Shown here: positions 6,002-11,671 of the stretch, one piece after another | Layout: every line of letters begins with the position of its first letter | Position numbering within the stretch: the first letter of the stretch is position 1 | Source: a virus | Virus record (IMG/VR): IMGVR_UViG_3300024506_000022 | Location: 1-22,935 of that record | DNA length: 22,935 nt | Strand: one strand, 5' to 3' | Notes under the pieces: model-generated | What the model was told of the DNA's origin: nothing | What the model saw: only the letters and a program-made list of their open reading frames with translations | The model's database searches: none | Made by a program: the position numbers and the translations under genes

Positions 6002-6320
6002 GGAGCAAAGGGAATTTGTCAAATGGTTCAGGAGGAAATACGCTCCTGTTAGGATTTTTTCTATTCCAAACGGCGGACACCGTAGCAAGGCCACTGCCGC
6101 CAGGCTCAAGGCAGAAGGTGTTTCGCCCGGCGTGCCTGATCTGTTTGTGCCGTATTTCCGGCTCTGGATCGAAATGAAGCGGGTGAAGGATGGCCGACTA
6201 TCCACCGATCAGAAGGACTGGATCAGATACCTCACGGAAAGCGGATACACCTGCATCACCTGCTACGGTGCTGAGGACGCCAAGGCGCAGATCGATGCGT
6301 TTTTTGAAGGGAGAGAATGA
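5964..6320 (+). CDS. VRR-NUC domain nuclease
   Basis: A PD-(D/E)XK nuclease of the VRR-NUC family, 118 residues from ATG 5964. Conserved elements are SEHEEQREFVKWFRR, the NGGHRS segment, GVPDLF with the catalytic Asp, IEMK with the Glu/Lys pair, and LSTDQKDW before a final helix. Such phage enzymes are regarded as Holliday-junction or flap-type nucleases and often end recombination operons. The start is uncertain. TTG 5904 has a good AAGGAG 7 bases upstream, while ATG 5964 has none visible; both lie inside the HNH gene. The domain proper begins almost exactly where the HNH gene stops. The 3' end overlaps the next gene by 4 bases. Confidence 0.88.
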   Translation: MVSPKGILKSEHEEQREFVKWFRRKYAPVRIFSIPNGGHRSKATAARLKAEGVSPGVPDLFVPYFRLWIEMKRVKDGRLSTDQKDWIRYLTESGYTCITCYGAEDAKAQIDAFFEGRE

Positions 6321-6604
6321 TGGACTGGGACAAAACTCGTGCGACGTTTCGCACCATGTTCGAGGACGTGCGAACGGCTGGCATCATCAACATTGGCGTG
6401 CCGGTGCCGGAAGCTGACTGGGAATACCTTGTCACCTTGGAGGACGACGACAGCCTGCTGATGATCATCAAAGGTGACTTCATTCAGGAAAGCAGCAAGA
6501 GCGGCTGGCTGCATTTTGGCGCGTATGAAGCGCGAGAGCTGGCGGCGATCCTGCTTGGCTTTGCCGATTCTTCTGATGCGAGAAAAGGTGGGGAGAGCCG
6601 ATAA
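6317..6604 (+). CDS. Hypothetical phage protein, 95 residues
   Basis: The frame starts with ATG ATG at 6317, overlapping the VRR-NUC stop. The second ATG (6320) is better spaced from AAGGGAG (6307-6313). The protein is acidic, with alternating strand and helix predicted by eye (VPEADWEYLVTLEDDDSLLM, then YEARELAAILLGFAD). No recognised motif, Cys cluster or membrane segment. It ends the continuously overlapping part of the operon, and a 180-base gap follows. Confidence 0.65.
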   Translation: MMDWDKTRATFRTMFEDVRTAGIINIGVPVPEADWEYLVTLEDDDSLLMIIKGDFIQESSKSGWLHFGAYEARELAAILLGFADSSDARKGGESR

Positions 6605-6711
6605 GTTGGCCCTCCCCTGGGCGGTGTGGACCAAGGCGAAAAGGACGCACCGCTCATATTCACCACATACCGGCTGCTACATTATTTTGTCGGGATGACG
6701 CAGAAATATAC

Positions 6712-6725
6712 TTTTTCCCCTTTAC
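6712..6725 (+). repeat. 14-base motif, copy 2 of 2
   Basis: TTTTTCCCCTTTAC, identical to 316-329. Here it follows TATACT, so a protein bound to it would cover the expected transcription start. The GTAAAGG partner that makes copy 1 a dyad is absent nearby. Confidence 0.55.
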
Positions 6726-6736
6726 ATGGCGGGGAG

Positions 6737-6759
6737 GATGTGGGAAGAATCACCACATC
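6737..6759 (+). repeat. Inverted repeat downstream of motif copy 2
   Basis: GATGTGG (6737-6743) and CCACATC (6753-6759) are exact reverse complements around a 9-base centre. It lies 25 bases before ATG 6785. It could be an operator dyad or an mRNA hairpin in the leader of the 56-residue protein. Confidence 0.45.
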
Positions 6760-6784
6760 AACAAGGCAGACCGGAGTTACCGAC

Positions 6785-6955
6785 ATGCAACGCATCGCAG
6801 ACTACACCGCACCGACCAAGCGTTACGATGGAGTCCTGACCATCAGTATCCTTGAGGACGGTCGCCGCCATTTCATCGCTGAACACAAGGTTGACGGCAA
6901 GCGCGCCGCTCGCGCTGTAGCTGCACAATACAACGCGAAGCCTTGGAACTTCTGA
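6785..6955 (+). CDS. Small hypothetical protein, 56 residues
   Basis: The frame is open from 6626, but ATG 6785 follows CCGGAG at about 9 bases and starts the plausible protein MQRIADYTAPTKRYDGVLTI. It is basic, with one beta-hairpin-like segment and a terminal helix KRAARAVAAQYNAKPWNF. It is unrecognised. It leads directly into the wHTH-RHH gene (1 base between stop and start), so it may be co-regulated with it. Confidence 0.6.
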   Translation: MQRIADYTAPTKRYDGVLTISILEDGRRHFIAEHKVDGKRAARAVAAQYNAKPWNF

Positions 6956-6956
6956 G

Positions 6957-7352
6957 ATGGATGAGATCATCTATCCTTCATGGCGCGATGTGCTGGTGAC
7001 GGTCTATCACCATCCTAGCAGCACCTTCGAGATCGCTGCACGCCTTGGCCGCAGCCAAACCTCGGTGAGCGCCAACCTCAAGAAGCTGGCCGATCGCGGA
7101 TACGTCATCCGCCAGCGCCGGGGAATGTATCACCACAACAGCCTGACGCCCAAGGGCATCGAGGCCATCAAGCAAGAAATAAAGGAAGAACCAATGCCAC
7201 CCAAAGATTACATGACCGTCCGCATCGAGCCGGAACTGCGTGCCCGAATCGAAAAGATCGCCATGCAGGAACATCGATCGCTTTCTGCCCAGGCGCGCTT
7301 GATGCTGCACCGCGCAGTTCAGAAGGAGGAAGAAAATGCAGGACGTAATTGA
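6957..7352 (+). CDS. Winged-HTH plus ribbon-helix-helix fusion regulator
   Basis: A 131-residue protein with two DNA-binding units. Residues 8-70 look like a MarR/ArsR-type winged helix: TFEIAARLGRSQTSVSANLK is the HTH, then DRGYVIRQRRGMYHHNSL the wing, and LTPKGIEAI the closing helix. Residues 84-118 match Arc/MetJ-type ribbon-helix-helix proteins: MTVRIEPELRARIEKIA (strand and helix A), then RSLSAQARLML (helix B). A second start is credible: ATG 7194 (Met80) is preceded by AAAGGAAG at 7181-7188, so the RHH part may also be made alone. It probably regulates phage genes; the target is unknown. The stop lies inside the following tiny membrane-protein gene. Confidence 0.8.
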   Translation: MDEIIYPSWRDVLVTVYHHPSSTFEIAARLGRSQTSVSANLKKLADRGYVIRQRRGMYHHNSLTPKGIEAIKQEIKEEPMPPKDYMTVRIEPELRARIEKIAMQEHRSLSAQARLMLHRAVQKEEENAGRN

Positions 7353-7455
7353 ACTCTGGCGCACCATGCCGCGCAGCGAGAAGATCGGCGCGATCGTGTT
7401 TCCGCCAGTCTTTCTGGGTATTTTCTGGGCAATATGGGTGATGACACCAGCCTGA
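7336..7455 (+). CDS. Tiny single-span membrane protein, 39 residues
   Basis: ATG 7336 lies inside the end of the wHTH-RHH gene with a strong AAGGAGGA at 7323-7330, 5 bases upstream. The product starts MQDVIELWRTMPRSEKIG and continues with about 18 hydrophobic residues (AIVFPPVFLGIFWAIWVM), a clear transmembrane helix with the charged part N-terminal. The function is unknown. Superinfection exclusion or accessory lysis are possibilities without direct support. Confidence 0.7.
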   Translation: MQDVIELWRTMPRSEKIGAIVFPPVFLGIFWAIWVMTPA

Positions 7456-7480
7456 CAATCAACGCAACGGGAGTAGGGAT

Positions 7481-7606
7481 ATGTTCGAGATCATTCTACA
7501 AATCATCATGATAGTTGGCGCTGGGATTGCTGGATACTGCATCCGCGCACTTCAAAAGCCTGAGCAGCCACGCGATCGTAATGGTCGCTTTGTCAAGAGG
7601 AGTTGA
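7481..7606 (+). CDS. Tiny membrane-anchored protein, 41 residues
   Basis: ATG 7481 follows GAGTAGGGAT. The product has an N-terminal hydrophobic helix (EIILQIIMIVGAGIAGYCI) and a short basic tail PRDRNGRFVKRS, so it would be anchored with the positive tail in the cytoplasm. It is unrecognised. It lies in a run of four small genes with tight spacing and good ribosome sites; the next start is 3 bases after its stop. Confidence 0.65.
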   Translation: MFEIILQIIMIVGAGIAGYCIRALQKPEQPRDRNGRFVKRS

Positions 7607-7609
7607 GCC

Positions 7610-7771
7610 ATGCAGGTCACCTATGAGATCCGCACGCAGCGCAATGCCAGGGTGTTTGCCTATGAAAGCCTGCACCGTGCTCAGGAGGAACGCCTCAAGG
7701 CTGAGAAACGTGTTGGTGTGAAGATGCAGATCGTGAAGATCACGCACATGGAGGAGGTTCTCCATGACTGA
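7610..7771 (+). CDS. Small basic protein, 53 residues
   Basis: ATG 7610 with GAGGAG 8 bases upstream. The sequence suggests strand-helix-strand (VTYEIRTQRNARVFAYES, then a charged helix RAQEERLKAEKR, then GVKMQIVKIT), a compact fold with no catalytic motif. The function is unknown. It overlaps the next gene by 8 bases, and its last codons supply that gene's Shine-Dalgarno. Confidence 0.65.
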   Translation: MQVTYEIRTQRNARVFAYESLHRAQEERLKAEKRVGVKMQIVKITHMEEVLHD

Positions 7772-7901
7772 GCAGAAGATCAAATCTATCTGGTGCGATC
7801 ATTGCAACACAGACATCAGCCTAGCCGGCGTGCGTGGATGCCTTCGCAAGACATGCCAGACCAAGGAGTTGCTGCCCGATGCGAGGAAGGTATTCAAATG
7901 A
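7764..7901 (+). CDS. Small putative zinc-finger protein, 45 residues
   Basis: ATG 7764 follows GAGGAGG (7751-7757) at about 6 bases. Cys11-x-x-Cys14 and Cys26-x4-Cys31 (WCDHCN, GCLRKTC) suggest one four-cysteine metal site. The protein is basic and short, so DNA or RNA contact or a protein-inhibitor role is possible. It ends in ATGA overlap with the next gene. Confidence 0.65.
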   Translation: MTEQKIKSIWCDHCNTDISLAGVRGCLRKTCQTKELLPDARKVFK

Positions 7902-8239
7902 CAGACGAAATTGATCGGACACTTCCAGATGGCACAATCTTTCAGGACAAACCAAAACTGCGTTATCCAGAAGAGATAATGACCGACCGCCTCGAAGCCC
8001 TGACTGCCGATAACGAGCGGCTGCGGGAGGCGTTGGTAGCTGAACGCGAGGAGAACCTATGGAGCGCCTATGCCACGGGCGATGTGATTGGCGATGAGTG
8101 GACGCACTTGTTTATGTCTGACGGTGAATGGCTGGCTAAGGAATGCGGCTTTGATCCTAGGCAGGGGTATTACAGCGCCGAAGCAATCCGCAATGCTATC
8201 CCGATTGCCGCCCGCGCCGCACTGGGAGACACGCAATGA
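7898..8239 (+). CDS. Hypothetical phage protein with coiled-coil segment, 113 residues
   Basis: The frame is open from 7793, but ATG 7898 overlaps the preceding stop (ATGA) and is the coupled start. Residues 28-52 form a heptad-like helix (DRLEALTADNERLREALVAE), followed by a W-rich acidic domain with GEWLAKECGFDPRQGYYSAE and a terminal helix of alanines. The N-terminal coil plus mixed C-terminus recalls Ea-type accessory phage proteins, but I cannot name a family. Its stop overlaps the dcd start by 4 bases. Confidence 0.7.
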   Translation: MTDEIDRTLPDGTIFQDKPKLRYPEEIMTDRLEALTADNERLREALVAEREENLWSAYATGDVIGDEWTHLFMSDGEWLAKECGFDPRQGYYSAEAIRNAIPIAARAALGDTQ

Positions 8240-8772
8240 CACTTTTAAGCCATGAAGAATTGCGCCGCATCGTCGAGCAGGAGATCATCACACCAGTTGA
8301 TGTGAAGGACATCAACGCAGCCTCGATCGACATTCACCTTGGCGATACGATCCTCTGGGAAGATGAGCAGGTCGGCTCTGTTGACTTCCGCAAGCGTGAG
8401 CCAGTCGCCTTCAACGAATACGTCATGGACGCTGATGGCTGGGTGCTTGAGCCTGGAGACTTCATCCTTGCCCAGAGCCGTGAGGTGTTCAACCTGCCAA
8501 ATTGGCTAAGTGCGGAATACAAGCTCAAGTCATCGATGGCACGGATCGGCTTGGAGCATATGAACGCAGGCTGGTGTGATGCCGGCTGGAATGGTTCGGT
8601 GCTGACGCTGGAACTGAAGAACATGTGCCAGCACCACAGCATCATAATCCGCCCTGGGGACGCTATAGGGCAGATGATCTTCTTCCGGCATGAGCCAGTG
8701 GCGCAGGAGGCTTCTTACGCCTCTAGAGGCCGCTATAACGGAGATAAGGCCGTATCAGGGATTAAGGCTTAA
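8236..8772 (+). CDS. dcd: dCTP deaminase
   Basis: A 178-residue trimeric dUTPase-fold enzyme converting dCTP to dUTP, which feeds dTMP synthesis. Motifs in order: INAASIDIHLGDT (26-38), EPGDFILAQSRE (72-83), KSSMARIGL (98-106) with the conserved Ser and Arg103, then GWCDAGWNGSVLTLELKN (112-129), where Glu126 aligns with the catalytic glutamate of E. coli Dcd (Glu138), then RPGDAIGQMIFF and a C-terminal GRYNGDKAVSGIK lid. The length is close to the family norm. The first position of the RSS motif is Lys98 rather than Arg. It is the last gene of the plus-strand block; its TAA lies inside the convergent o-spanin gene. No separate dUTPase or thymidylate synthase is in the window. Confidence 0.88.
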   Translation: MTLLSHEELRRIVEQEIITPVDVKDINAASIDIHLGDTILWEDEQVGSVDFRKREPVAFNEYVMDADGWVLEPGDFILAQSREVFNLPNWLSAEYKLKSSMARIGLEHMNAGWCDAGWNGSVLTLELKNMCQHHSIIIRPGDAIGQMIFFRHEPVAQEASYASRGRYNGDKAVSGIKA

Positions 8773-9001
8773 CTGGGCAGTCGTTTTCGCAGATGCACAC
8801 CCAGCGGCTGTTGTGCGCCTCGATCTGCTTGACCGTCTCTGGCGTGTCCTTGATGCCATCATAGCTGATAGGACGCGCCACAGCGCAATAGCTATTGACC
8901 GGAGCGGGATCGGTCAAAACGTGAGCGCAGGCGCTCGTCACGCTCAGGATCAGGAACGCTGACAGCAGCTTCACCAAGTTCGATCTGGCGATTGATGGCA
9001 T
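8762..9001 (-). CDS. Rz1-like outer-membrane spanin (lipoprotein)
   Basis: A 79-residue protein with a lipoprotein-type leader: basic residues (Arg6, Lys11), hydrophobic LLSAFLILSV, and a Cys at 25 after TSA. The lipobox is imperfect because Leu or Val is missing at -3. The mature part SYCAVARPISYDGI then DTPETVKQIEAHNSRW follows a pattern I recall for phage Rz1-like proteins of Gram-negative hosts. Its start lies 110 bases inside the i-spanin gene in another frame, the nested layout of Rz/Rz1 pairs. It would fuse inner and outer membranes in the last lysis step. It ends overlapping dcd, which is convergent. Confidence 0.72.
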   Translation of the reverse strand: MPSIARSNLVKLLSAFLILSVTSACAHVLTDPAPVNSYCAVARPISYDGIKDTPETVKQIEAHNSRWVCICENDCPVKP

Positions 9002-9113
9002 CGTTCATCTCCTTGATCGCTTCCTGACGGCCCTGCTGCTTCCAATGCTGCTGATCGAAGAACGCAAAGATCTTGTCGATCGCAGCCAGCAAGGCCGTCA
9101 GGAACTTAATCAC
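8892..9113 (-). CDS. Rz-like inner-membrane spanin candidate
   Basis: A 73-residue protein starting with GTG 9113 inside a GTGA overlap with the holin gene. Residues 3-20 are hydrophobic (FLTALLAAIDKIFAFF), suitable as an N-terminal membrane anchor though interrupted by Asp13 and Lys14. The rest is a charged helix (RQEAIKEMNDAINRQIEL) and a tail VPDPERDERLRSRFDRSR often seen at the end of small phage lysis proteins. The nested o-spanin gene in another frame supports the i-spanin call. It is shorter than lambda Rz (153), so the periplasmic reach would be short. Confidence 0.65.
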   Translation of the reverse strand: MIKFLTALLAAIDKIFAFFDQQHWKQQGRQEAIKEMNDAINRQIELGEAAVSVPDPERDERLRSRFDRSRSGQ

Positions 9114-9283
9114 TTGGCGCGCTCGGCCAGGATGACCGCCACAAGGCCAGCAACGCCAGCCAGTGCGCCAGCAGCAGCGTTATAAAGCTCACCAGAGACA
9201 CCAAGTGCCAGTGCAAGGCCTGACAGGCCAGCATAGGTTGAAGGCTCTTTCAGACGAGCCAGAGCAAAGTTCACAAACGACAT
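9110..9283 (-). CDS. Holin
   Basis: A 57-residue protein. ATG 9283 with AAGGAAAG upstream is chosen; the frame opens earlier but inside the endolysin gene. The N-terminal LARLKEPSTYAGLSGLALAL is characteristic of a small phage holin family. Two hydrophobic segments (about 17-33 and 36-53) are joined by a short turn with Glu-Leu-Tyr, and the C-terminus is charged (ERAK). It would form the inner-membrane lesion that releases the endolysin. It lies between endolysin and spanin genes, as expected. Confidence 0.82.
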   Translation of the reverse strand: MSFVNFALARLKEPSTYAGLSGLALALGVSGELYNAAAGALAGVAGLVAVILAERAK

Positions 9284-9285
9284 AA

Positions 9286-9678
9286 TCACTTTCCTTTCGG
9301 ATATTGCTTCCAAGGCAGTTCCCAATGTGGGCCATCCTTGAAAGTGCGCCAGTCCCCACCCCATTGGATCGGGACTTTCTCAGCTTTGGCAGCATCTTTC
9401 ACGATCACAGCCAGCTGATGGTAAAGCGGCCAGTCCCAGCGCACTGTGCCACCGACCATAGGGGCCAGATCAACAGCATGGCCGGTGAGATGCCGCGAAT
9501 TTAGTGTCTTGGTCGCACCCAGATCCAGCAGCTGCTTTTGGCGCGCTGCGGTGCGCAAACCTTCCAGCACGGTGAAGTCTAGCGAGGACATAGCAGCAGC
9601 CTTCTTTACTACGCGCACCAGATCAGGATGCACGCCTTCAAGCCGTGATAGAGATCGCTGGCCAAGGACGATGCTCAC
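9286..9678 (-). CDS. Endolysin, M15-type L-alanyl-D-glutamate peptidase
   Basis: A 130-residue enzyme starting with GTG 9678 in a GTGA overlap with the gene before it. EGLRTAARQKQLLDLGAT leads into SRHLTGHAVDLAP, where His63 and Asp70 are zinc ligands spaced exactly as in the T5 endolysin, and His118 in GPHWELPW is the third ligand. This is the VanY/D-alanyl-D-alanine carboxypeptidase-like M15 family; it cuts peptide cross-links of peptidoglycan. There is no signal peptide, so export depends on the holin. The length matches T5 Lys (137). Confidence 0.93.
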   Translation of the reverse strand: MSIVLGQRSLSRLEGVHPDLVRVVKKAAAMSSLDFTVLEGLRTAARQKQLLDLGATKTLNSRHLTGHAVDLAPMVGGTVRWDWPLYHQLAVIVKDAAKAEKVPIQWGGDWRTFKDGPHWELPWKQYPKGK

Positions 9679-9965
9679 CGCGCACGATCCTCTTTGGCCT
9701 CAAGACGCTTGAACACCGCACCAAGCGTATCGTCGATGTGCTTGAAGCTGATCTTCATGTCCTGGCGCATCTCACGCATCTCGGTGCGAATCTCTTGCAC
9801 GGCATCACGGAAATCATCCTTGCGCACATAGACCTCAGGCAAATCCTTCTCGATCTCTCGAAGGTCTGATTTCAGATCACGAATGGCGTCCCAGATCACC
9901 TTTAGAATCCAACCGATGGCTGCTCCAAACCCTGCGAACAACCAGTTAATGATCTGCTGATCCAC
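9675..9965 (-). CDS. Membrane-anchored coiled-coil protein of the lysis cassette
   Basis: A 96-residue protein from GTG 9965, preceded by TGAGG; the open frame reaches 10034, but that part overlaps the tailspike gene. Residues 7-23 are a transmembrane helix (NWLFAGFGAAIGWILKV) and 26-96 are a long charged helix with heptad character (DLKSDLREIEKDL, EIRTEMREMRQDM, IDDTLGAVFKRLEAKEDR). It resembles XhlA/hemolysin-like or spanin-type membrane coils of phage lysis modules. A position directly before the endolysin supports a role in lysis; whether it assists the holin or spans the periplasm is open. Confidence 0.68.
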   Translation of the reverse strand: MDQQIINWLFAGFGAAIGWILKVIWDAIRDLKSDLREIEKDLPEVYVRKDDFRDAVQEIRTEMREMRQDMKISFKHIDDTLGAVFKRLEAKEDRAR

Positions 9966-9981
9966 ACCAACCTCACAAATC

Positions 9982-11619
9982 TTAGTTCGAGACACGCAGT
10001 GCGCGATAGCCAGCACCAGCACTATCTGCAGCACCTACTTCAACAGTTTTCAACGCGCCATTGACATAGATTTGGATGGCGTTCGTCGCATCTGAAACCC
10101 GGAAACGCGAGATGCTGTTGATGTCGATATAACGGACATTGCTGGATCGAATATAGCCGTCAACATCGTTGGCATCCCAGTTCACGATAGGATTGCCAGC
10201 GTTATCGCCAAACCATGAGTTATTATCGACCTCAAATCGAAGTGAAGATGTGTAGATTTTGTCGGCGTCTGCATAATTGCCGAGCGTATTGTTAAAGATG
10301 ATTGGATTGGTCACTTTGACACGGATGCCGGTGTTCTCGATACCGTAGCGAGCATGGCTGGTGATCTTGCCGCCCGTCACGACCACACGGTCTTGAGAAA
10401 TGGCTGGGCCGACAAAAATGCCCGATCCAGCCACACTGCCGTGCAGATACAGCAGCGGCGTGAAATAGAAGTCCTCGCCGGCATCCAGTTGAACGGCGTG
10501 GCTTTCAGGGAAGTCCACTTCAAGATCGTCGAACATACCAAATAGCGGCAACCAACCGCCAGAGGTATTGCGAACGTGGACACCAATAGACGGATGAACG
10601 ATGGTTACTGCCTGCACCTGCAAAGTGTTACAATTGCCGTCCCACATGATGCCGACAGCATTCCCCTGCGACGACAGGTTAATCCCGATCAAACGCAGAA
10701 CGTCGCTTCGCTTCGCCGTTTCGCCATACCAATGAATGCCGTAATCGCCGCGAATGTTGTTAACCCAGCAATTCTCAACGCTGACGAGGTTGGCCTGCTC
10801 TGCGTAAAGGAAGTTCCACGGGTTGTAGACACGAATGTTGTTGATCGTGCAGCGATCAGCATTGCGGATGTCAATGACATATCCGCCGGTCATATCCTGG
10901 CCTTCAATCTCGCCATCGCAGATCGTAATGTTGCGCAGGCCACCAGTGATCTCGAACCCGCTGAAATTGCCATCGAGCGTGATCATGGCACCATTCAGAT
11001 TGATGACCTGACCATTCGCGGTAGGATTAAGCGAAGCAGTTACGAGGTAGTTTTCACCGCAAGTGAACCAGATGCTTTTACCAGTGTTCAATGCGGCTTG
11101 GATCGCAGCCGTATCATTGGCAACGCCGTCACCAACCGCGCCAAAATCTTTGACGTTGATGAAGTCACGCATTTTATCCTGTGCGGAGCGAGGAACTGCG
11201 CCAAGCCCTGGGGGAACGTATCCAACCCAGTCGGAACCATCAGCGTCGCCAAGGTCGCTGACAAAGCCAGACTGCCCTTTTACACCAGTGAAGGTGATAG
11301 CCGAAGCATCGGCCCGCTGAATGCCAGTGCCATCAGGGAAATTATAGACGAGCGTGTTCTTGCTATCCTTGACGGTGATCGAGAAATTCACCGCGTCCAC
11401 ATAAAGCTGCGTTGGCGTGCCATTGCGGTAGACATAGCCATTGCTCGTCTTGAGCGGCTGGCTTGCCGGGATCGTCAGCGCCTCGTCGTAATAGACCTGA
11501 ATCGGATTGGTCACAGGATCGAGATTGGCAACACCAATGTAGATGTTGCCATTATCGAGCGGCTGGCCGTCACGATCATAGAAAACCGGATACGGAACCT
11601 GAATGGAAAGCGCGGCCAT
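9982..11619 (-). CDS. Tailspike with P22-type head-binding domain and beta-helix
   Basis: A 545-residue protein. Residues 8-95 match the P22 tailspike head-binding domain: PYPVFYDRDGQPLDNGNIYI, DPVTNPIQVYYDE, QPLKTSNGYVYRNG and YVDAVNFSITVKDSKN, the same order as in P22 gp9. Residues 156-173 (VKDFGAVGDGVANDTAAI) are the classical start of a pectate-lyase-type right-handed beta-helix, which continues to about residue 470 with stacked N/G/V-rich turns. The last ~60 residues form a small beta tip ending GAGYRALRVSN. It is expected to bind and perhaps cut surface polysaccharide; the active site is not identifiable by eye. It is the last virion gene before the lysis cassette. Confidence 0.9.
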   Translation of the reverse strand: MAALSIQVPYPVFYDRDGQPLDNGNIYIGVANLDPVTNPIQVYYDEALTIPASQPLKTSNGYVYRNGTPTQLYVDAVNFSITVKDSKNTLVYNFPDGTGIQRADASAITFTGVKGQSGFVSDLGDADGSDWVGYVPPGLGAVPRSAQDKMRDFINVKDFGAVGDGVANDTAAIQAALNTGKSIWFTCGENYLVTASLNPTANGQVINLNGAMITLDGNFSGFEITGGLRNITICDGEIEGQDMTGGYVIDIRNADRCTINNIRVYNPWNFLYAEQANLVSVENCWVNNIRGDYGIHWYGETAKRSDVLRLIGINLSSQGNAVGIMWDGNCNTLQVQAVTIVHPSIGVHVRNTSGGWLPLFGMFDDLEVDFPESHAVQLDAGEDFYFTPLLYLHGSVAGSGIFVGPAISQDRVVVTGGKITSHARYGIENTGIRVKVTNPIIFNNTLGNYADADKIYTSSLRFEVDNNSWFGDNAGNPIVNWDANDVDGYIRSSNVRYIDINSISRFRVSDATNAIQIYVNGALKTVEVGAADSAGAGYRALRVSN

Positions 11620-11671
11620 CAGTTAAACTCCTGTGCGCTGGTTATGCCTGAAAATGCAGTTCGGGAAAAGG

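Larger units (their letters stand above)
6605..6784 (+). promoter_or_regulatory. Gene-free control region ahead of the accessory genes
   Basis: 180 bases without a convincing gene; an open frame from 6626 reads through in phase with the next gene but has no ribosome site and unconvincing residues. It holds the second copy of the 14-base motif (6712-6725), a TATACT -10-like box at 6707-6712 directly before it (no good -35 at 16-18 bases), and a 7-bp inverted repeat at 6737-6759. A secondary promoter with overlapping operator for the accessory genes is the likeliest reading, inferred from the elements shared with 299-407. Confidence 0.5.

Noticed and set aside
6626-6784. N-terminal extension of the 56-residue protein up to 6626
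   Set aside because: It has no ribosome site, covers the repeated 14-base motif and inverted repeat, and its residues look non-coding.
8707-8730. Overlapping palindromes (GAGGC...GCCTC and GCCTCTAGAGGC) near the end of dcd as a terminator
   Set aside because: They lie inside the coding sequence about 40 bases before the stop, compete with each other and have no T run.
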